Source: Aplidium turbinatum
Taxonomy: Eukaryota > Chordata > Ascidiacea > Aplousobranchia > Polyclinidae
Length of the DNA: 64,000 nucleotides
NCBI GenBank assembly: GCA_918807975.1
Contig: OU964932.1
Span: forward strand, 12,741,501 to 12,805,500
Direction: 5' to 3'
Positions 45,501 through 54,911 of the stretch are shown in pieces. Both the position numbers and the translations under genes were made by a program. The notes beneath the pieces were generated by a model that searched no databases, had not been told where the DNA came from, and saw only the letters and a list, made by a program, of their open reading frames with translations. Numbering within the stretch: position 1 is the first letter of the stretch; the number at the start of each line of letters is the position of its first letter.

Positions 45501-48500
45501 GTAAGCCGCAAATACTATTTACTTCACAATTGTCGGCATCAGACAACGCAGTACGGCAAAACATCTATGGCAAAGTCGACAAGGAAAAAGGCAAAAAGAA
45601 AAAATGTAAGCCGCCTTTGATTGTAAGCCGCCCATGAATTTAAGCCGCAAACATGATAGAAAAAAAAACTTTATAAGCCGCGGCTTACAATCAAGTAAAT
45701 ACGGTATACAAAAATTGAAGTTTATGATTTTGGTAATAAATCATCGAAAGATGGTGGTAAACAGAAAAAAGGTGGCCTAAGTTGTGAAAAAGTTGTGCAA
45801 AACAATTGCAGCATTTTTAGGAAAAAAATATTTTGACGCCGAAAGTTTTTGGAAGTTTTTGAAAATACCCCAAGCAGTCAACGTGTTAAAAACCACATTG
45901 CCAAGTATGTGTCATGAACTGCTTTTTGATATTTTTGCTTAAAATTGAAAATAGTGCGTCTCACAAGCAATTTGTTTTTTAATTTCCAAAATTTTGTTTT
46001 AATTGTGGCTGATACAATAAAAGGGATAAAATACAGTATAACCCAATGGTCTCAGCCCCAACAAAATCTTGATCCCTTCCACCAATATGATGCGTGCAAG
46101 CAACGCGCGAAAAACTAATTGCGTCACTTGCTGATTTTCGTATTTTTTGCTTGGGCAGAACTATCTTTTTCAATCGATGGATCTTGTGAAGTGCACAGCA
46201 AAAAAGGAAAAAAACAATGATGTGAAATAAAATGAGAACATCAAAATTGTGGTAAAAAAACAAATACAGCGGGTAAAATGAGTTTAAAACTTTAGAAAAT
46301 CTACTCGGTTGGTTGCAGTTACACCACAGGGTTTAAACAAAATAACTCCAAGAGGTAGGTCACTTTATTGACACACTGTAGTTATAGAAAAATAGATAGA
46401 GATAGTATAAAAGACAGATGGTTTTTTAAACAAAAAAACTCCAGTTGGTTCTATTCAGTTTCCATTTAGGCTATAATTAGAGCTTTGATATTAATTTTAT
46501 AAGCTATATTTAGATACTTTCGCCACGACAAACACTTTAGAATTTTATTAAATGTAACAAAAGTACCGTGCAAGCTGTATTTTGGCAGACTTTGCTATTG
46601 TACTGGAACAAATAAAGAACAATTAAGAGTTACTAACCTAGAGTAACGTTTAAAAACGTTGATGCAACACACGTGATATATGTTCTGGTAGGTTATTTTA
46701 ATTCAGCAGCAGGCTTAAAGTGTAGTGCAAAAGTCCCTTCTATCACAAAACCTCAGTTTTGAAAGAAATGGCCACAAGGATGCAGATTATATTTGAATCA
46801 TTGCGTGTTTGTAAAATGCACGTGCTGTGAAAAGCAAACATTGACACCCTTTACTAAGCTAAAATTTCGCAATTAGGCTACATTTTATTTGTTAAGAAAC
46901 GCTTCTTCTCGCTAGTAGCCTAAGTACAAATCGACCAAAATATGACTTGGGCATTTCAAAAAGTACACACTTCAACCTTAATGAGAAAAAGTGATCGGTT
47001 TATAGAAACATTCCTGCTTTCTTACTTGTTGGATGACACAGTTGTTCCAAGTGGTGTTCTGTATCATCTGCTTCGTCTATCAAACCCGCAATATAATATG
47101 TTTTTGAATCAAAATCAATCTGTAACAAAAAGTGACGATTTATACGTTTTCAAGTGTTGTTGTAGGTTGTTAGAGTACATCATAATATTTTGTTAATAAT
47201 GTGAATCACTTTGCTTGATTCTCCAATGCGCAGATAAATATTGATTTGCAAACAAACTGTAAATTCAATTTATTGTATTTTGAGAAATAAGATATGGACT
47301 CAATGTTTGGGCATTAAGTGCATGATGTGATCGGCCACTACACTTCCGAGCTATGGCGATTGTTGTCTTTAACGATTTCAATCAAATTTGGGATTTCTTT
47401 CAATATAGGCTAATGTACTCCTTTTATTATGCCAACCGTTGATTGAAAAAAATTCGTAAACCGACCTAACTTGATGAAACGAAATTAGTTGGATTTATGA
47501 GACCTTACAGTGGAGTTCACAAATTAAGTGCAATTAATTACCTTAGGCTATGCATTAAATGTTTTAGGCATATGCGACGACGACCGCAAAAATATAAGGC
47601 ACAATTACTTGTGATGAGTAGGCTACAGTGTTGATACTTTCCGCTCTGTAAGCTACTTATGCATGCAACAGAGAAAGCGACATATCACACAATTGCTAAA
47701 GCCAGAGTACTGTTAGCACGCTACTTATAAAGTATGTGCCAACAGCAAAGATTTATCAATCTCGATATGTCACATATACCTATAATACCTCAATTTTGCA
47801 ACAAAAAATTCAACTTACCTCTGGAAGACAGAATGGCACATTAATAATCTTCTTTAAATACTCGAGCCCGTTGATAATGCCTTTTCCACCTTGCATACCA
47901 TCTTCTACTTCGACTTCAAAACATTTGACTGCAACTCGTGAGTCAATGGCGATTAAGCAAATAAAAGGAGAGCAGCGTTCGCTTAATAAAACATTCACAG
48001 CTTCCAGAACAGCCTTCACCTGTAGATATTAATTCAACAGGAGTAAACTAAGTGAGCATATTTTCTTACAAGACGCTGTAGTTATGCTGAACCACATTCT
48101 CAAATACAGTACCAAAACCAGACATTCAGAAGTCTCTTCTGGAAATCTCTGCACAAAAAGTTAACCTAAGAATGGGAATGCTTATTAGCAATGTAAAGAG
48201 TAAAAAAAGTTAAAAAATAAGTAACAAAAATCTAATGTTGGTACATTTTTTATGCAATTGCAGTTAACCTTAATACTTAGGCCACGTTTATTCAGATAAT
48301 CCGCTTAATGTGATCTGATCAGGCTGCTTTGGTTAGGACCTAATCAAGTTTCGTTGATTGCACTGCACCTGTTTAGTTTATGTAACAAAAACGTTTTCAT
48401 GTCTTGATTTGCGCGCATGAATTTTTTAAACTTTAAGAAAAAAAATATTTCTCTTAGTGTATTGAAAACGCTGAACAGTGTTTACATTCGTATGCTAAAG

Positions 48501-51500
48501 ACCAAGACATTACCTTTGGTAAAGGTACTCGGTCCAAATCATCGATCATAATAATCACTTTGAATTCAATCTTACTTGTAAACTCAACTGTGTGGATAAG
48601 GTTAGAAATAGCTTGCACCTGAAATTAATTTGAACTGTATCAAGTTAAGAACAAATATTTATAGATACTAAAGCTTGTAAAGACCAGTTCAAATCAGATG
48701 AAAATACAATCAACCTTGGGTCAAGAGCGCTTTTGAATGGTAAGAAACTCATTTTTACTAAAAATTTTCATTGCAATGCGACCAGTCATGACGTGTAATG
48801 TTTGATAAAGTGCAGTTGACTCAGTGACTCAGTAGCGGATCAGGTGGAAACACGTGGTCACGTGCTTCCTCCCAAAAAATAAGTTAAAATATGCATTTTT
48901 TCTCCACCTGTAATTATCTTTCTTTGCTCCTTCAAACACATTGAATCATGTACTTCAAAAAATCTAAACGCTTTAGAAGTAGCCTACATAAAATGCATTG
49001 TATGAACCGGGCAAGCGACATACGGTAGGCTACGCGTTTTTTTGAATGCGGCAGATTTGATAAATACGAGTTTGGCCATGTGTCCTCAAAACTGAGAAAA
49101 CTGCTATTACTTCTTTACTTCGAAGTAACACCATTTCTCATGCAACTGCATTAAGCTAACAATTAAATTAACCTGGGCCATTGCTATTAGAGGTATGGGA
49201 TGAGGTATGTCTTGTATATGATAAGCCTATAGAAAACGAGGTTACATCTTGGAAAGGTTTTCGGAAGTTTTGGCTGGGCAAAAATCATGAAAAAAACAAA
49301 TAAAAGTTTTGTGCGCATTGTGTTGCAATATACAAGGCAAAAGTAGTTGCAGTTTTTTCACAAATTTTTCATGCAAAATGGACATGTCGAATATATCATG
49401 TATTGAAACCTCTCTCCATTTTAATTGTGCCAATACAGTGCCATGTGCCAAACTTGTGTACTGTAATTAACATAAAAGCTACGCAAAACTTTGTCAAAAA
49501 TAAACTATTAAGACTCTTTCTGTCGTAATCTAAACGTGGTTCTAAATTTAACTCTAATTTCAAACCAAAACGTTCAGCTTGTGCTACTGCAAAAATTAGA
49601 TTTTGTTAGATGATTACTAATGATTAAACACAAAGTGAAAATGTGAGATCTAAACAAAAACACTACTGTGAGCAATTTAAGACAATTTACCTCTTCCTTA
49701 ATTTTGTACATAAATCCAAGTTCATCTTTCACGTCAGCTTTTACTCCTTTCAGTGCCCTCAAAATTCGTCGATTTTGAGAATTAAAAATTGCCCAAGTTA
49801 ACTTGAAAAGTATGGCAAGCAAACTTGCGCCAAGCGGGAGGAAGGAAAAGACTTGACCGACGATTTCTCCTACGTCATCCGGCTCATCTTCGTCGTGACC
49901 TGATTGCTAAAAAGTATCAATGAGAGTTTTTTAAGAAATAAAACTTGATTGCATGGCAATACGTATTGGTTGGCTACGCTATTTGACGGAAATATCTTAC
50001 TTTAAAGTATTGCTGTTTCATAACTCTTAATGACTGTTTCTAATTTTTCATCTCGAAAAAACAATGCCAGCCCGTCTAAAAACCTTTGTAAATTTGCTCT
50101 CTGATGAGGCGTAGAAATATGCCGTCTCATATCGTACTGCAAGTACGGTATCATTTTGCACTAATTGGTGAGTTGCATTTTTTCAAAGACTTTTTCAATG
50201 TATCAATTTACCTCAAAGTGTTCCGTTGTATGGATTGACAAAACTGTAACTACAGGAACCAATATACAAGCCAGCGCAAAAAGACAGCACCATATCCAAT
50301 TCGGTATAAAACAACTTCGCCGTGGACGTTTTATCAACTGTTCCCACATTTCGAAACCATTGTTTTGAAAACTTGTTTGGCTGCTGTTGGATTCGGCTAA
50401 AAGCTCCACATCGAGATGCAAGTGCTTTAGCGCCTTCAAAGCAATTCTTGCTTCTCGAGACGTAGAGTAACATACTTCAAACTCATTCTCAATATTTGCA
50501 GGTTGCTCAGTTGAAATGCGTTCATCCATGACCTTACAACTAGTAATTTCTCCATAGATTTTCATCAATTCACAAAGTTTTTCTTCTGAGCATTTATTGA
50601 CTTTAACGTATAGTTTGCAGGAGTCTAATAAGTGCTGGTCTTTGGGAATTGTATCCAAAGAAAGGGTACGAAAGATTCTCGTGGTAAAAACACCAAATTC
50701 TTCTTCAACTTTCTTTGCCAAAGCCGTAACAATGCCAGCCCACAATTTGTCGCAGCCAGCGCATTCCCAAGCATTGAAGTTCACAAAAATAAATCTGCAA
50801 CAACAGCAAAATTCCTTTGGAAACATACCATGCAGGATTTGTAAACTTCAAAACGGTCTATAAATTTAATTCGAAGACAAGCTGTAAGCCAGGGCTGCCA
50901 AGTAATGCTGTAAGAGCTCGGTCTGTATGAGTCTAAAATGTGGACATTTTAGGATCAATAATAAATAACGTTTTTATTTATTTTCACAACTAATATCGGT
51001 AATGAAATGGTCGACATTAGGAATGCTTCAACTGAATTGTGCATCCTCGAAAGCAAATTAAAATTTTCACGAAAAAGGTTAGTCCTAAATATAACAACCA
51101 AAACAAAATCAACTGCAAAAGCCTCGAAACAACATTTGTTTTTGTATCGTTTTATACCTTTGTTTGAGAGTTTTAGACACTTGCAAGCAATGATAAAAAA
51201 AATAACGTTTGAAGTTTAGGCTTACACCGCAATGCCCGTTTTCGTTTCGAGAGTTGGATTTCGAAAAAAACCAAAAGAAAGGAACTTGCCTTGTAAGCCC
51301 AATAAAACTAAATTTTGTTACTTGGCAGCCGATTTGTAGCAAGAATTGACAGCAATAGACACGTGTTTCGCCCATGAGGCTGGGCTCATCAGTATCGTTT
51401 ACGGTGCGATACTGATGAGCCCAGCCTCATGGGCGAAACACGTGTCTATCGCTGTCAATTCTTGCTACAAATCGGCTGCCGAGAAACATAATGTTGATTG

Positions 51501-54500
51501 GATGGTCTGAATGGCTAGCGTGGAAGCTACACCGTTATGGTTAGCGAATCGCAACTGCTCGCTGTACTAGTGAGTGCTCATGTGCTGATAGCCGGGAAGA
51601 ACGCCCCTTTCTTCACAAAGCTAAATTTTGTTTTGTTTCGAAATTTAGTTGTTTCGAAGATCCTTCGTCAAAATATCACCCTAAAAAAAAAAGAGGAAAC
51701 AGTTGACTTACCGTCGAGATGATTCAGTTGAGTTTTGCTCTTCGCTTTTTGCTTTGTTTGTTGATGATTGAGTTTTTGGAAGTTCTACGCTTTTTTTCTT
51801 TTTTAAAATTATCTTTTCTTGGATCGTTGTTTGAACTGTTGGTATTTCCTCTTGCCCAATTGGTAGTTTGGTGTACATAGCAGACAACAAAACCCATATG
51901 TATCTTGTCCAGCCACAATCAAAACAATGCTCTCCCAAACTAACAACGATCACAAGCAAGAGTAACAGCAGCAGAAGCAATAAAATTAGAAAGATTATAA
52001 ATAAGGCCGCCACTTTGTGCACTTTGTTGAATACAAATGTCAATGATCCAAAGAGGATGAGTAGAAATAGGACAAATGCAGGACAAAGCCATTTCAAACT
52101 TTTGGTTTTCCGCTTTTTTCTCTTTTTTTTCTTGTTTGATTCTAGTTTTATATAACGTTCTTGTTCATTTGCTGCTAAACCTGAAAATGTCAAACATTGT
52201 TCTGAACTCATGTGACAATGTGTTATCGAAATGATGCACCTTACTATGAAAGACTTCTTAAACGTTTCTATTATGCAACTTCATTTAAAAAAATACATCT
52301 CTATGAGAACTCTTGCTGGATTCCCAACCTGGGGTTCGCGGACCCATTGGGGGTCCGTGAGAAAGCATTTGGGCGTCCGTGATTACCTTGATGAATTTTG
52401 GAATGTGACACAGTACAGTAGTTGAGTAGCATAATTATTACAATAGTCAATAATATGTTAATTGAGTTTCAGGCAAAATTTAGGTAGGGGTCCGCAGATT
52501 TAATAATTTGTCTAAAGGGGTCCGTGACAACAAAAAGGTTGGGAACCACTGCTTTGAAGTCTACTTAGGCCTATCTTTAATATGCATTGCGACCCCAACC
52601 GTACAATTAGTGACCACGTTAGTATGTAGATACTCTCTAGTCTCGACCCTTAGTTTAAAAAGCCCTAAACTAGATAGCTGTCAACTTTGCTGAAAAATGA
52701 TAAAAAAGGAGGATACAAATTAACAAAATAAAACTTTTAAAAATCATAATAATAAAAACTTATTATTAACATTTACCATTACTACTTCTAAGATTACTAC
52801 ATTGTGTTTTTGTTCGTTTGTTATTGTGCTACAAAAACTGTCCTTAGCCTTCTAATAAAAATCAACTTCAATTTTTAGGACACGTGCTGCGAAAAGGAAA
52901 TTTAGAACATCTCTCTCTCACAGGCAAAATTGAAGGGAAGCGTGTCCAAGGCAGACAAAGATTAATCTACTTAAACCAACAAACTGACAAAACTAACACC
53001 AACATACACCTCATACACAAAGCAACAACAGAGAATCTTGGAAACTTTTTAAACAAAAGGCTCGATTGTATCATTCAATTTTATATTATTCATTCAAAAT
53101 TTGTTTCGATTAAATACTATTACTTTAATTGGGGCATAGTGTTAGTGATTGCTAATTTTATTAGTGGTCTACTCTGGTTATTTTGATGTTAAAAGACTAG
53201 CAGTAGCTCATGCTGCGATGGATTTCTGTATTGTTTACCTAAACGGGCGATTTATCAATAGCATGACATTAATAGCCTACTAACTTCTGTCAGTAATTTA
53301 TCAGTACAATGGCCTAATTAATTAATTATATCAGGGCAGTTTTTGTCAGGTGATTGAAAAATTGTATTTTGTGAAGAGAGTAAAATGCTCACTCTCATCA
53401 TCTAGTTAGTCTACCCCAAAAGAAATTCATGGTTAAGTTTGTTTTGAAGTGGATTAAAAGTTGTCTACGAAAATGTCTGCATGTGTAGATTTGGTCATCA
53501 ATTTTTGAAAAAGGCTGCTGATTGATTGATTCTTTATTCTCGGACTGGGAATGCTTCTTGCAGAGCTTAATCCTGGCAGTTTCGCATACTTGTAGAGGCT
53601 TTGAATCACTGACGCAGGCCGGTCACCGAGATTGAATGAGTGGAGTTTCCGATTGTTGAAGTCTTATTGATTGGTTTGATATATTTAAAATATAAAGTTA
53701 ATCTGCCAGTGAGCCTATGATTCATTTCTTAAAAATTGAAGCAAGTTGTGTAAAGAATCGGGCCGCATCAGACAAATTAAAAATCACAACTGACATTGTA
53801 CATGCTGCAAAAGAAATGACTTTCCACTTCCCCATGGAGCAAAAATTCCAACAGTGACTGGAGTTTTAATTTTCTGAATTTGACGATTAAGTGCAGTGGC
53901 ATAAATGACGTGGCCCAGGCGATCCACATTGGTACTTCCGTCATTGAGGATATCACCTGAAAAGAAAGCACTCACGCGTTGAATGCATTTGTGCCTTAAA
54001 ATAAGAAGTTTTGCAGCAATTGGTGTTAAGGAAGATTATTGTTTAAACCACTAGATATTTCGTGAAACTACAAAGGGTGAATTTTCCTTCCCACAGGTCA
54101 CAACAGTGGTTTTAGGCTCATCTGCAATAAAACATGTTGCATTAAATTTTTGAACAAAATCGCTTTGGAATAACTAGACCAGGGTTAGGCTACTCAACTA
54201 ATATTAACAAGTGTACGGTTTGAAAAATTGAATATCTTTAGCGGTCCGATGAATACGTTATTTCACAAGCAACCACGAAAGTTAAATTATCAGTACCAAA
54301 CCACTAAAAATTGCTTCCTCCTAGTAGAAATCTGTTTAAAGAAGCCCTGAAACGTGGCAATGAGGTTATTCTTCCAAAAGCTCAAGGTCCACCATCAACA
54401 CCCAGAAGGTCCGGATTCGGACCGCGGTCGGCTAGTCGAGTAGCCCTGAACTAGGCTATCGTTGCGGAAAACTGTACTTGCTCGTTAAACTGTTTTATCA

Positions 54501-54911
54501 GCCAAACAAGCTGCAACTTTTAACTGCACGTTGAGGAGTCTTAGATGTGATTTGATCTTGTACAGCTCTTGTCCTTCATATGATGACGCAGAGTATGCTG
54601 TGAGTCAAATGAGTTGTTGTGCCAGAGTTTACTTAAACTTCTCAATAAACCTTCATAACAAAGAAAAATGAAGATATTTGTTTCAATAAGTAAGCGATTG
54701 AGTGACTCTCCCTAACTACAGTAAGCCAAGGGGTCAGGACAAAAACGAATGGTTCAACTGCTCCCTTTAACGTAGTGATTTTTTTGTATTCTAATATGTA
54801 AAACCCAGGTGCTTGCACATTTAAAAATCACACGTTGCAATAATAAAAGTGCTTACCTTTTGGATAAACTTCTTTAATCAGCTGCGCAGTTTCAAGGTTG
54901 TCCATTTCCAT
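27012..54911 (-). CDS. KAP-family P-loop NTPase, membrane-anchored, 14 likely exons
   Basis: KAP NTPases (Kidins220/ARMS, NKPD1 and kin) have a P-loop ATPase domain interrupted by membrane segments and act at the cytoplasmic face of membranes. Exons on the minus strand: 54857-54911, 53795-53956, 51712-52180, 50212-50794, 49691-49906, 48514-48618, 47819-48019, 32240-32287, 31786-31903, 31476-31587, 31174-31294 and, less surely, 29637-29766, 29437 to about 29530, 27012-27570. Phases of exons 1-11 agree throughout. The start has a strong context (ACCATGG). Markers: Walker A GIFAPWGSGKSFLL (exon 2); paired membrane helices with a poly-Leu run (exon 3); FVNFNAWECAGCDKLWAGIV (exon 4) and a third helix; a fourth helix in exon 5; Walker B VIIMIDDLDRVP (exon 6); INGLEYLKKIINVPF (exon 7); GNPRNIKRIFNVISIT (exon 11), the helical subdomain. 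The tail exon is Ser/Thr/Pro-rich and ends in MLGP. Intron 7 is 15.5 kb. The substrate is unknown. Confidence 0.88.
27571..28080. other. KAP intron 13 sequence, nothing recognised
   Basis: AT-rich, with a run of A near 27910. No coding signal. Confidence 0.35.
28081..28216. repeat. Palindromic hammerhead repeat (locus 2), interrupted on the right
   Basis: Arms 28081-28150 and 28150-28216 pair almost to the tip. The right part continues after the transposon at 28217-29078 with TAATAACTATATTTGATTT and the same ~90-base tail as locus 1 (29089-29170). The arms differ in sequence from locus 1 but keep self-pairing. Confidence 0.82.
28153..28192 (+). ncRNA. Hammerhead-ribozyme-like motif, locus 2
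   Basis: Core CTGATGA 28156-28162, GAAA 28177-28180, weak stem III CGG-G-CTG, then GTC with predicted cleavage after C28189. Stem I starts CTT/AAG. The mirror arm has CTGGTCA in place of CTGATGA and is probably inactive. Confidence 0.55.
28217..29078. mobile_element. MULE-like non-autonomous transposon inside hammerhead locus 2
   Basis: Ends AGGGCCATTTAAAGTCATAT and ATATAAAAATGGCCCT; 10-bp target duplication AGTAATAACT (28207-28216 and 29079-29088). The interior repeats AAAGTCATATTTT many times near both ends. A 70-codon frame inside has no family match. Confidence 0.8.
29898..30906. repeat. Possible DNA transposon with CAGTGGCGTAGCC / CTACACCCCTG ends
   Basis: The left end CAGTGGCGTAGCC and the right end (minus strand CAGGGGTGTAGAGTAGCC) match imperfectly. 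Both are followed inward by G-rich sequence. No target duplication was seen. Confidence 0.45.
32446..34554. mobile_element. Non-autonomous transposon ends (CAGAGTTGGAT) enclosing a LINE
   Basis: Left end CCAGAGTTGGAT, right end ATCCAACTCTGA, each followed inward by TAATTGTAATT-type repeats; CATGTA on both sides (32440-32445 and 34555-34560). The ends are hAT-like. The LINE at 32775-34490 fills the middle. It lies in the large KAP intron 7. Confidence 0.65.
32775..34490 (-). mobile_element. LINE with reverse transcriptase domain
   Basis: The minus-strand frame starting near 34048 shows KGDHKDLNNYRPISLLS, AFVDYSKAFDSI, GVRQGDTISPKLF and the catalytic EFADDIIF. It then runs through NKYTYLGQIV and ILPTMTYGAETWN to a C-terminal GHIMR block. 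A frameshift is seen near 33065 and another near 34190 between the upstream frame and the RT. The 5' part with the endonuclease is missing. The 3' tail is (ATG)n at about 32780. Confidence 0.9.
34985..35140 (+). mobile_element. LINE (second family) fragment, segment 1
   Basis: It encodes FCPEPKYLRVTLD, the block after the RT core in a common jockey/CR1-like LINE. Three further collinear segments follow downstream (36212, 42984 and 44600), so all four look like one LINE cut by later insertions. Confidence 0.75.
35150..35380 (-). repeat. GC-rich dispersed element, copy 2
   Basis: On the minus strand it has AATGCTCTCAGAGCGCACCA and TTTCTGGGGGAAGCCCCCCA, matching 24199-24300. It sits in the DNA that separates LINE segments 1 and 2. 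Confidence 0.65.
36212..36484 (+). mobile_element. LINE (second family) fragment, segment 2
   Basis: Frames read LVSLRKKLTSRIALLKRLAG, then ALAVIYSLADYCAPV, then INSALLIVTGYMHPTPLDN, where it is cut by the element at 36485. A few stops and shifts are present. Confidence 0.85.
36601..36812. repeat. 46-bp tandem repeat, about 5 units
   Basis: Units start TTTCTGATCAGTAAAAATAC at 36601, 36647, 36693, 36739 and 36785 with few changes. They lie in the left subterminal region of the EnSpm-like element and carry its CAGTAAAATTACTG word. Confidence 0.93.
37121..38339 (-). CDS. Unidentified spliced gene, C-terminal exons, inside the EnSpm-like element
   Basis: Exons on the minus strand: 38308-38339, 37987-38048, 37678-37842, 37121-37232 (stop TGA). 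Junctions are GT-AG and in phase. The protein reads KIAQRFINALR, LSPSLKKLVYQHPIIVCFGP, a hydrophobic stretch ASAVKFLVFIEGN, then VALAYFCSYYVFAMSYPDSA, LEFIQRYFARIGVIRHDKKK and KWDVHPKVLRLCNEVMLRQG. A run of eight T near 37775 is one base short of keeping the frame. I do not recognise the family. Its place inside a transposon suggests an element-encoded protein, but a captured host gene or a gene nested in the KAP intron is possible. Exons 5' of 38339 were not found. Confidence 0.6.
37457..37577 (+). repeat. tRNA-Leu-like sequence (pseudogene or SINE head)
   Basis: GGCCGAGTGGTCTAAGACGC fits a type II tRNA D-arm and GTGGATTTGAATCCCAC a T-arm. GTCTGG/CCAGAC could form the acceptor stem. The anticodon arm does not fold properly and no T-run follows, so a working tRNA is unlikely. 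Confidence 0.5.
39001..39968. mobile_element. MULE-like foldback element with ~290-bp inverted repeats
   Basis: Left arm 39001-39294 and right arm 39682-39968 are inverted copies, starting GGCAGTGGCTATTTGACCGG. Perfect 9-bp target duplication TAATCTTTT (38992-39000 and 39969-39977). Long arms with 9-bp duplications are typical of Mutator-like elements. No transposase is present. Confidence 0.88.
40533..41417. mobile_element. Non-autonomous hAT with TAGAGATGCA ends
   Basis: Ends TAGAGATGCA and TGCATCACTA; perfect 8-bp duplication TTGCACAT (40525-40532 and 41418-41425). CCGCACCGCA repeats follow the left end and GCGGCGCGG repeats precede the right end; CTTGAAAGTTTACG is repeated three times near 41220-41300. 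Confidence 0.85.
42088..42408 (-). mobile_element. tRNA-derived SINE, family B
   Basis: On the minus strand: head with GGCGAGTGGTTAGCGCGTTG (A box) and GTTCGACTCC (B box), a body with CTGGGCAAGAAACTTTACG, and an AACAAACAAACAAA tail. A single, apparently full copy. Confidence 0.85.
42984..43303 (+). mobile_element. LINE (second family) fragment, segment 3
   Basis: Continues segment 2 in frame: LHILAGILPIEVRRKEATLP, later SSTTRLHLFISDADTRHIGM. It stops near 43303, where unrelated DNA of about 1.3 kb begins. Confidence 0.85.
43304..44599. other. Insertion between LINE segments 3 and 4, identity unknown
   Basis: It separates GMTLQRQT from ARLNCLRTGVG of the LINE. It shares about 45 bases near 43972-44020 with 24577-24619 (inverted) and GC-rich family sequence near 44330-44400. 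Ends are not resolved. Confidence 0.45.
44600..44842 (+). mobile_element. LINE (second family) fragment, segment 4 (C-terminal end)
   Basis: ARLNCLRTGVGLFRSTMHQW, then ECGAEGQSADHIINNC, the Cys-rich C-terminal motif of the same LINE family, ending at a stop at 44842. Confidence 0.88.
44843..45392. other. KAP intron 7 sequence, nothing recognised
   Basis: LINE 3' untranslated sequence probably continues for a short distance. No other signal. Confidence 0.35.
45395..45704. mobile_element. MITE with TACCGTATTTACTTGATTG ends and internal repeats
   Basis: Ends CCGTATTTACTTGATTGTAA and its complement, flanked by TA on both sides. Inside, TTGATTGTAAGCCGC-type words occur about six times in one direction and once inverted at the right end. 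A TA target site suggests a Tc1/mariner-type origin, but this is not proven. Confidence 0.75.
45707..47818. other. KAP intron 7, 5' part, nothing recognised
   Basis: AT-rich. Open frames are short and have no splice partners or family motifs. Confidence 0.4.
48514..48618 (-). CDS. KAP NTPase exon 6 (Walker B)
   Basis: 35 codons, phase 0 at both ends. It contains IIMIDDLDRVP, the Walker B aspartates and the DLDR signature of KAP NTPases. Confidence 0.88.
50212..50794 (-). CDS. KAP NTPase exon 4 (core plus third helix)
   Basis: It opens with FIFVNFNAWECAG, the strand and Trp motif typical of the KAP core, and DKLWAGIV. It ends with a hydrophobic helix (WIWCCLFALACILVPVVTVL) close to the exon border. 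Confidence 0.88.
51353..51397 (-). ncRNA. Type I hammerhead ribozyme, locus 3 minus strand
   Basis: Same core and stems as the plus-strand motif. Stem I is CGATA with TATTG and so contains one G-T wobble. Predicted cleavage is after GTC, next to TATTG. Confidence 0.8.
51406..51452 (+). ncRNA. Type I hammerhead ribozyme, locus 3 plus strand
   Basis: Stem I GCGATA pairs perfectly with TATCGC (51406-51411 with 51447-51452). Core CTGATGA 51412-51418, stem II GCCC/GGGC with an 8-base loop, GAAA 51435-51438, minimal stem III CACGTG, then TC. Predicted cleavage after C51446 (GTC). All invariant core positions are present. The very short stem III is the form found in Penelope-like elements and retrozymes, which act as dimers. 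Confidence 0.85.
51712..52180 (-). CDS. KAP NTPase exon 3 (first membrane pair)
   Basis: A lysine/arginine-rich stretch is followed by two long hydrophobic helices, the second with ten consecutive leucines, then a polar linker rich in Lys, Ser and Thr. In KAP proteins such helices are inserted after Walker A. Confidence 0.85.
52317..52551. mobile_element. Short hAT-type MITE
   Basis: The right end is GGTTGGGAACCACTG and the left end a decayed TTCCCAACCTGGGG. GGGTCCGTGA words occur inside both ends. No clean target duplication was seen. It is just upstream of KAP exon 3. Confidence 0.65.
52875..53085 (+). mobile_element. LINE fragment (C-terminal region)
   Basis: Frame with LQFLGHVLRKGNLEHLSLTG, then EGKRVQGRQR. 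This matches the tail of RTs of the same broad group as the copy at 32.8-34.5 kb, in the opposite orientation to the KAP gene. Confidence 0.75.
53521..53670 (-). mobile_element. tRNA-derived SINE, family A, 3' fragment
   Basis: Minus-strand body and tail of family A (GCCTCTACAAGTATGCGAAA, then the GAATAAAGAATCAATC tail). The tRNA head is missing. Confidence 0.7.
53795..53956 (-). CDS. KAP NTPase exon 2 (Walker A)
   Basis: It encodes ILNDGSTNVDRLGHVIYATA followed by the P-loop APWGSGKS. I chose the donor after CAAT (gtcagt) because it gives the phase needed by exon 3. A donor six... bases closer (gtacaa, after CAGCAT) would break the frame. Confidence 0.85.
53957..54856. other. KAP intron 1, nothing recognised
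   Basis: No repeat ends or coding frames of note. Confidence 0.4.

Larger units (their letters stand above)
51324..51480. repeat. Palindrome with two opposed hammerhead ribozymes (locus 3)
   Basis: Arms 51324-51397 and 51407-51480 (74 bp each) are inverted copies with almost no mismatch, separated by only 9 bases. It lies in KAP intron 3. Confidence 0.93.
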
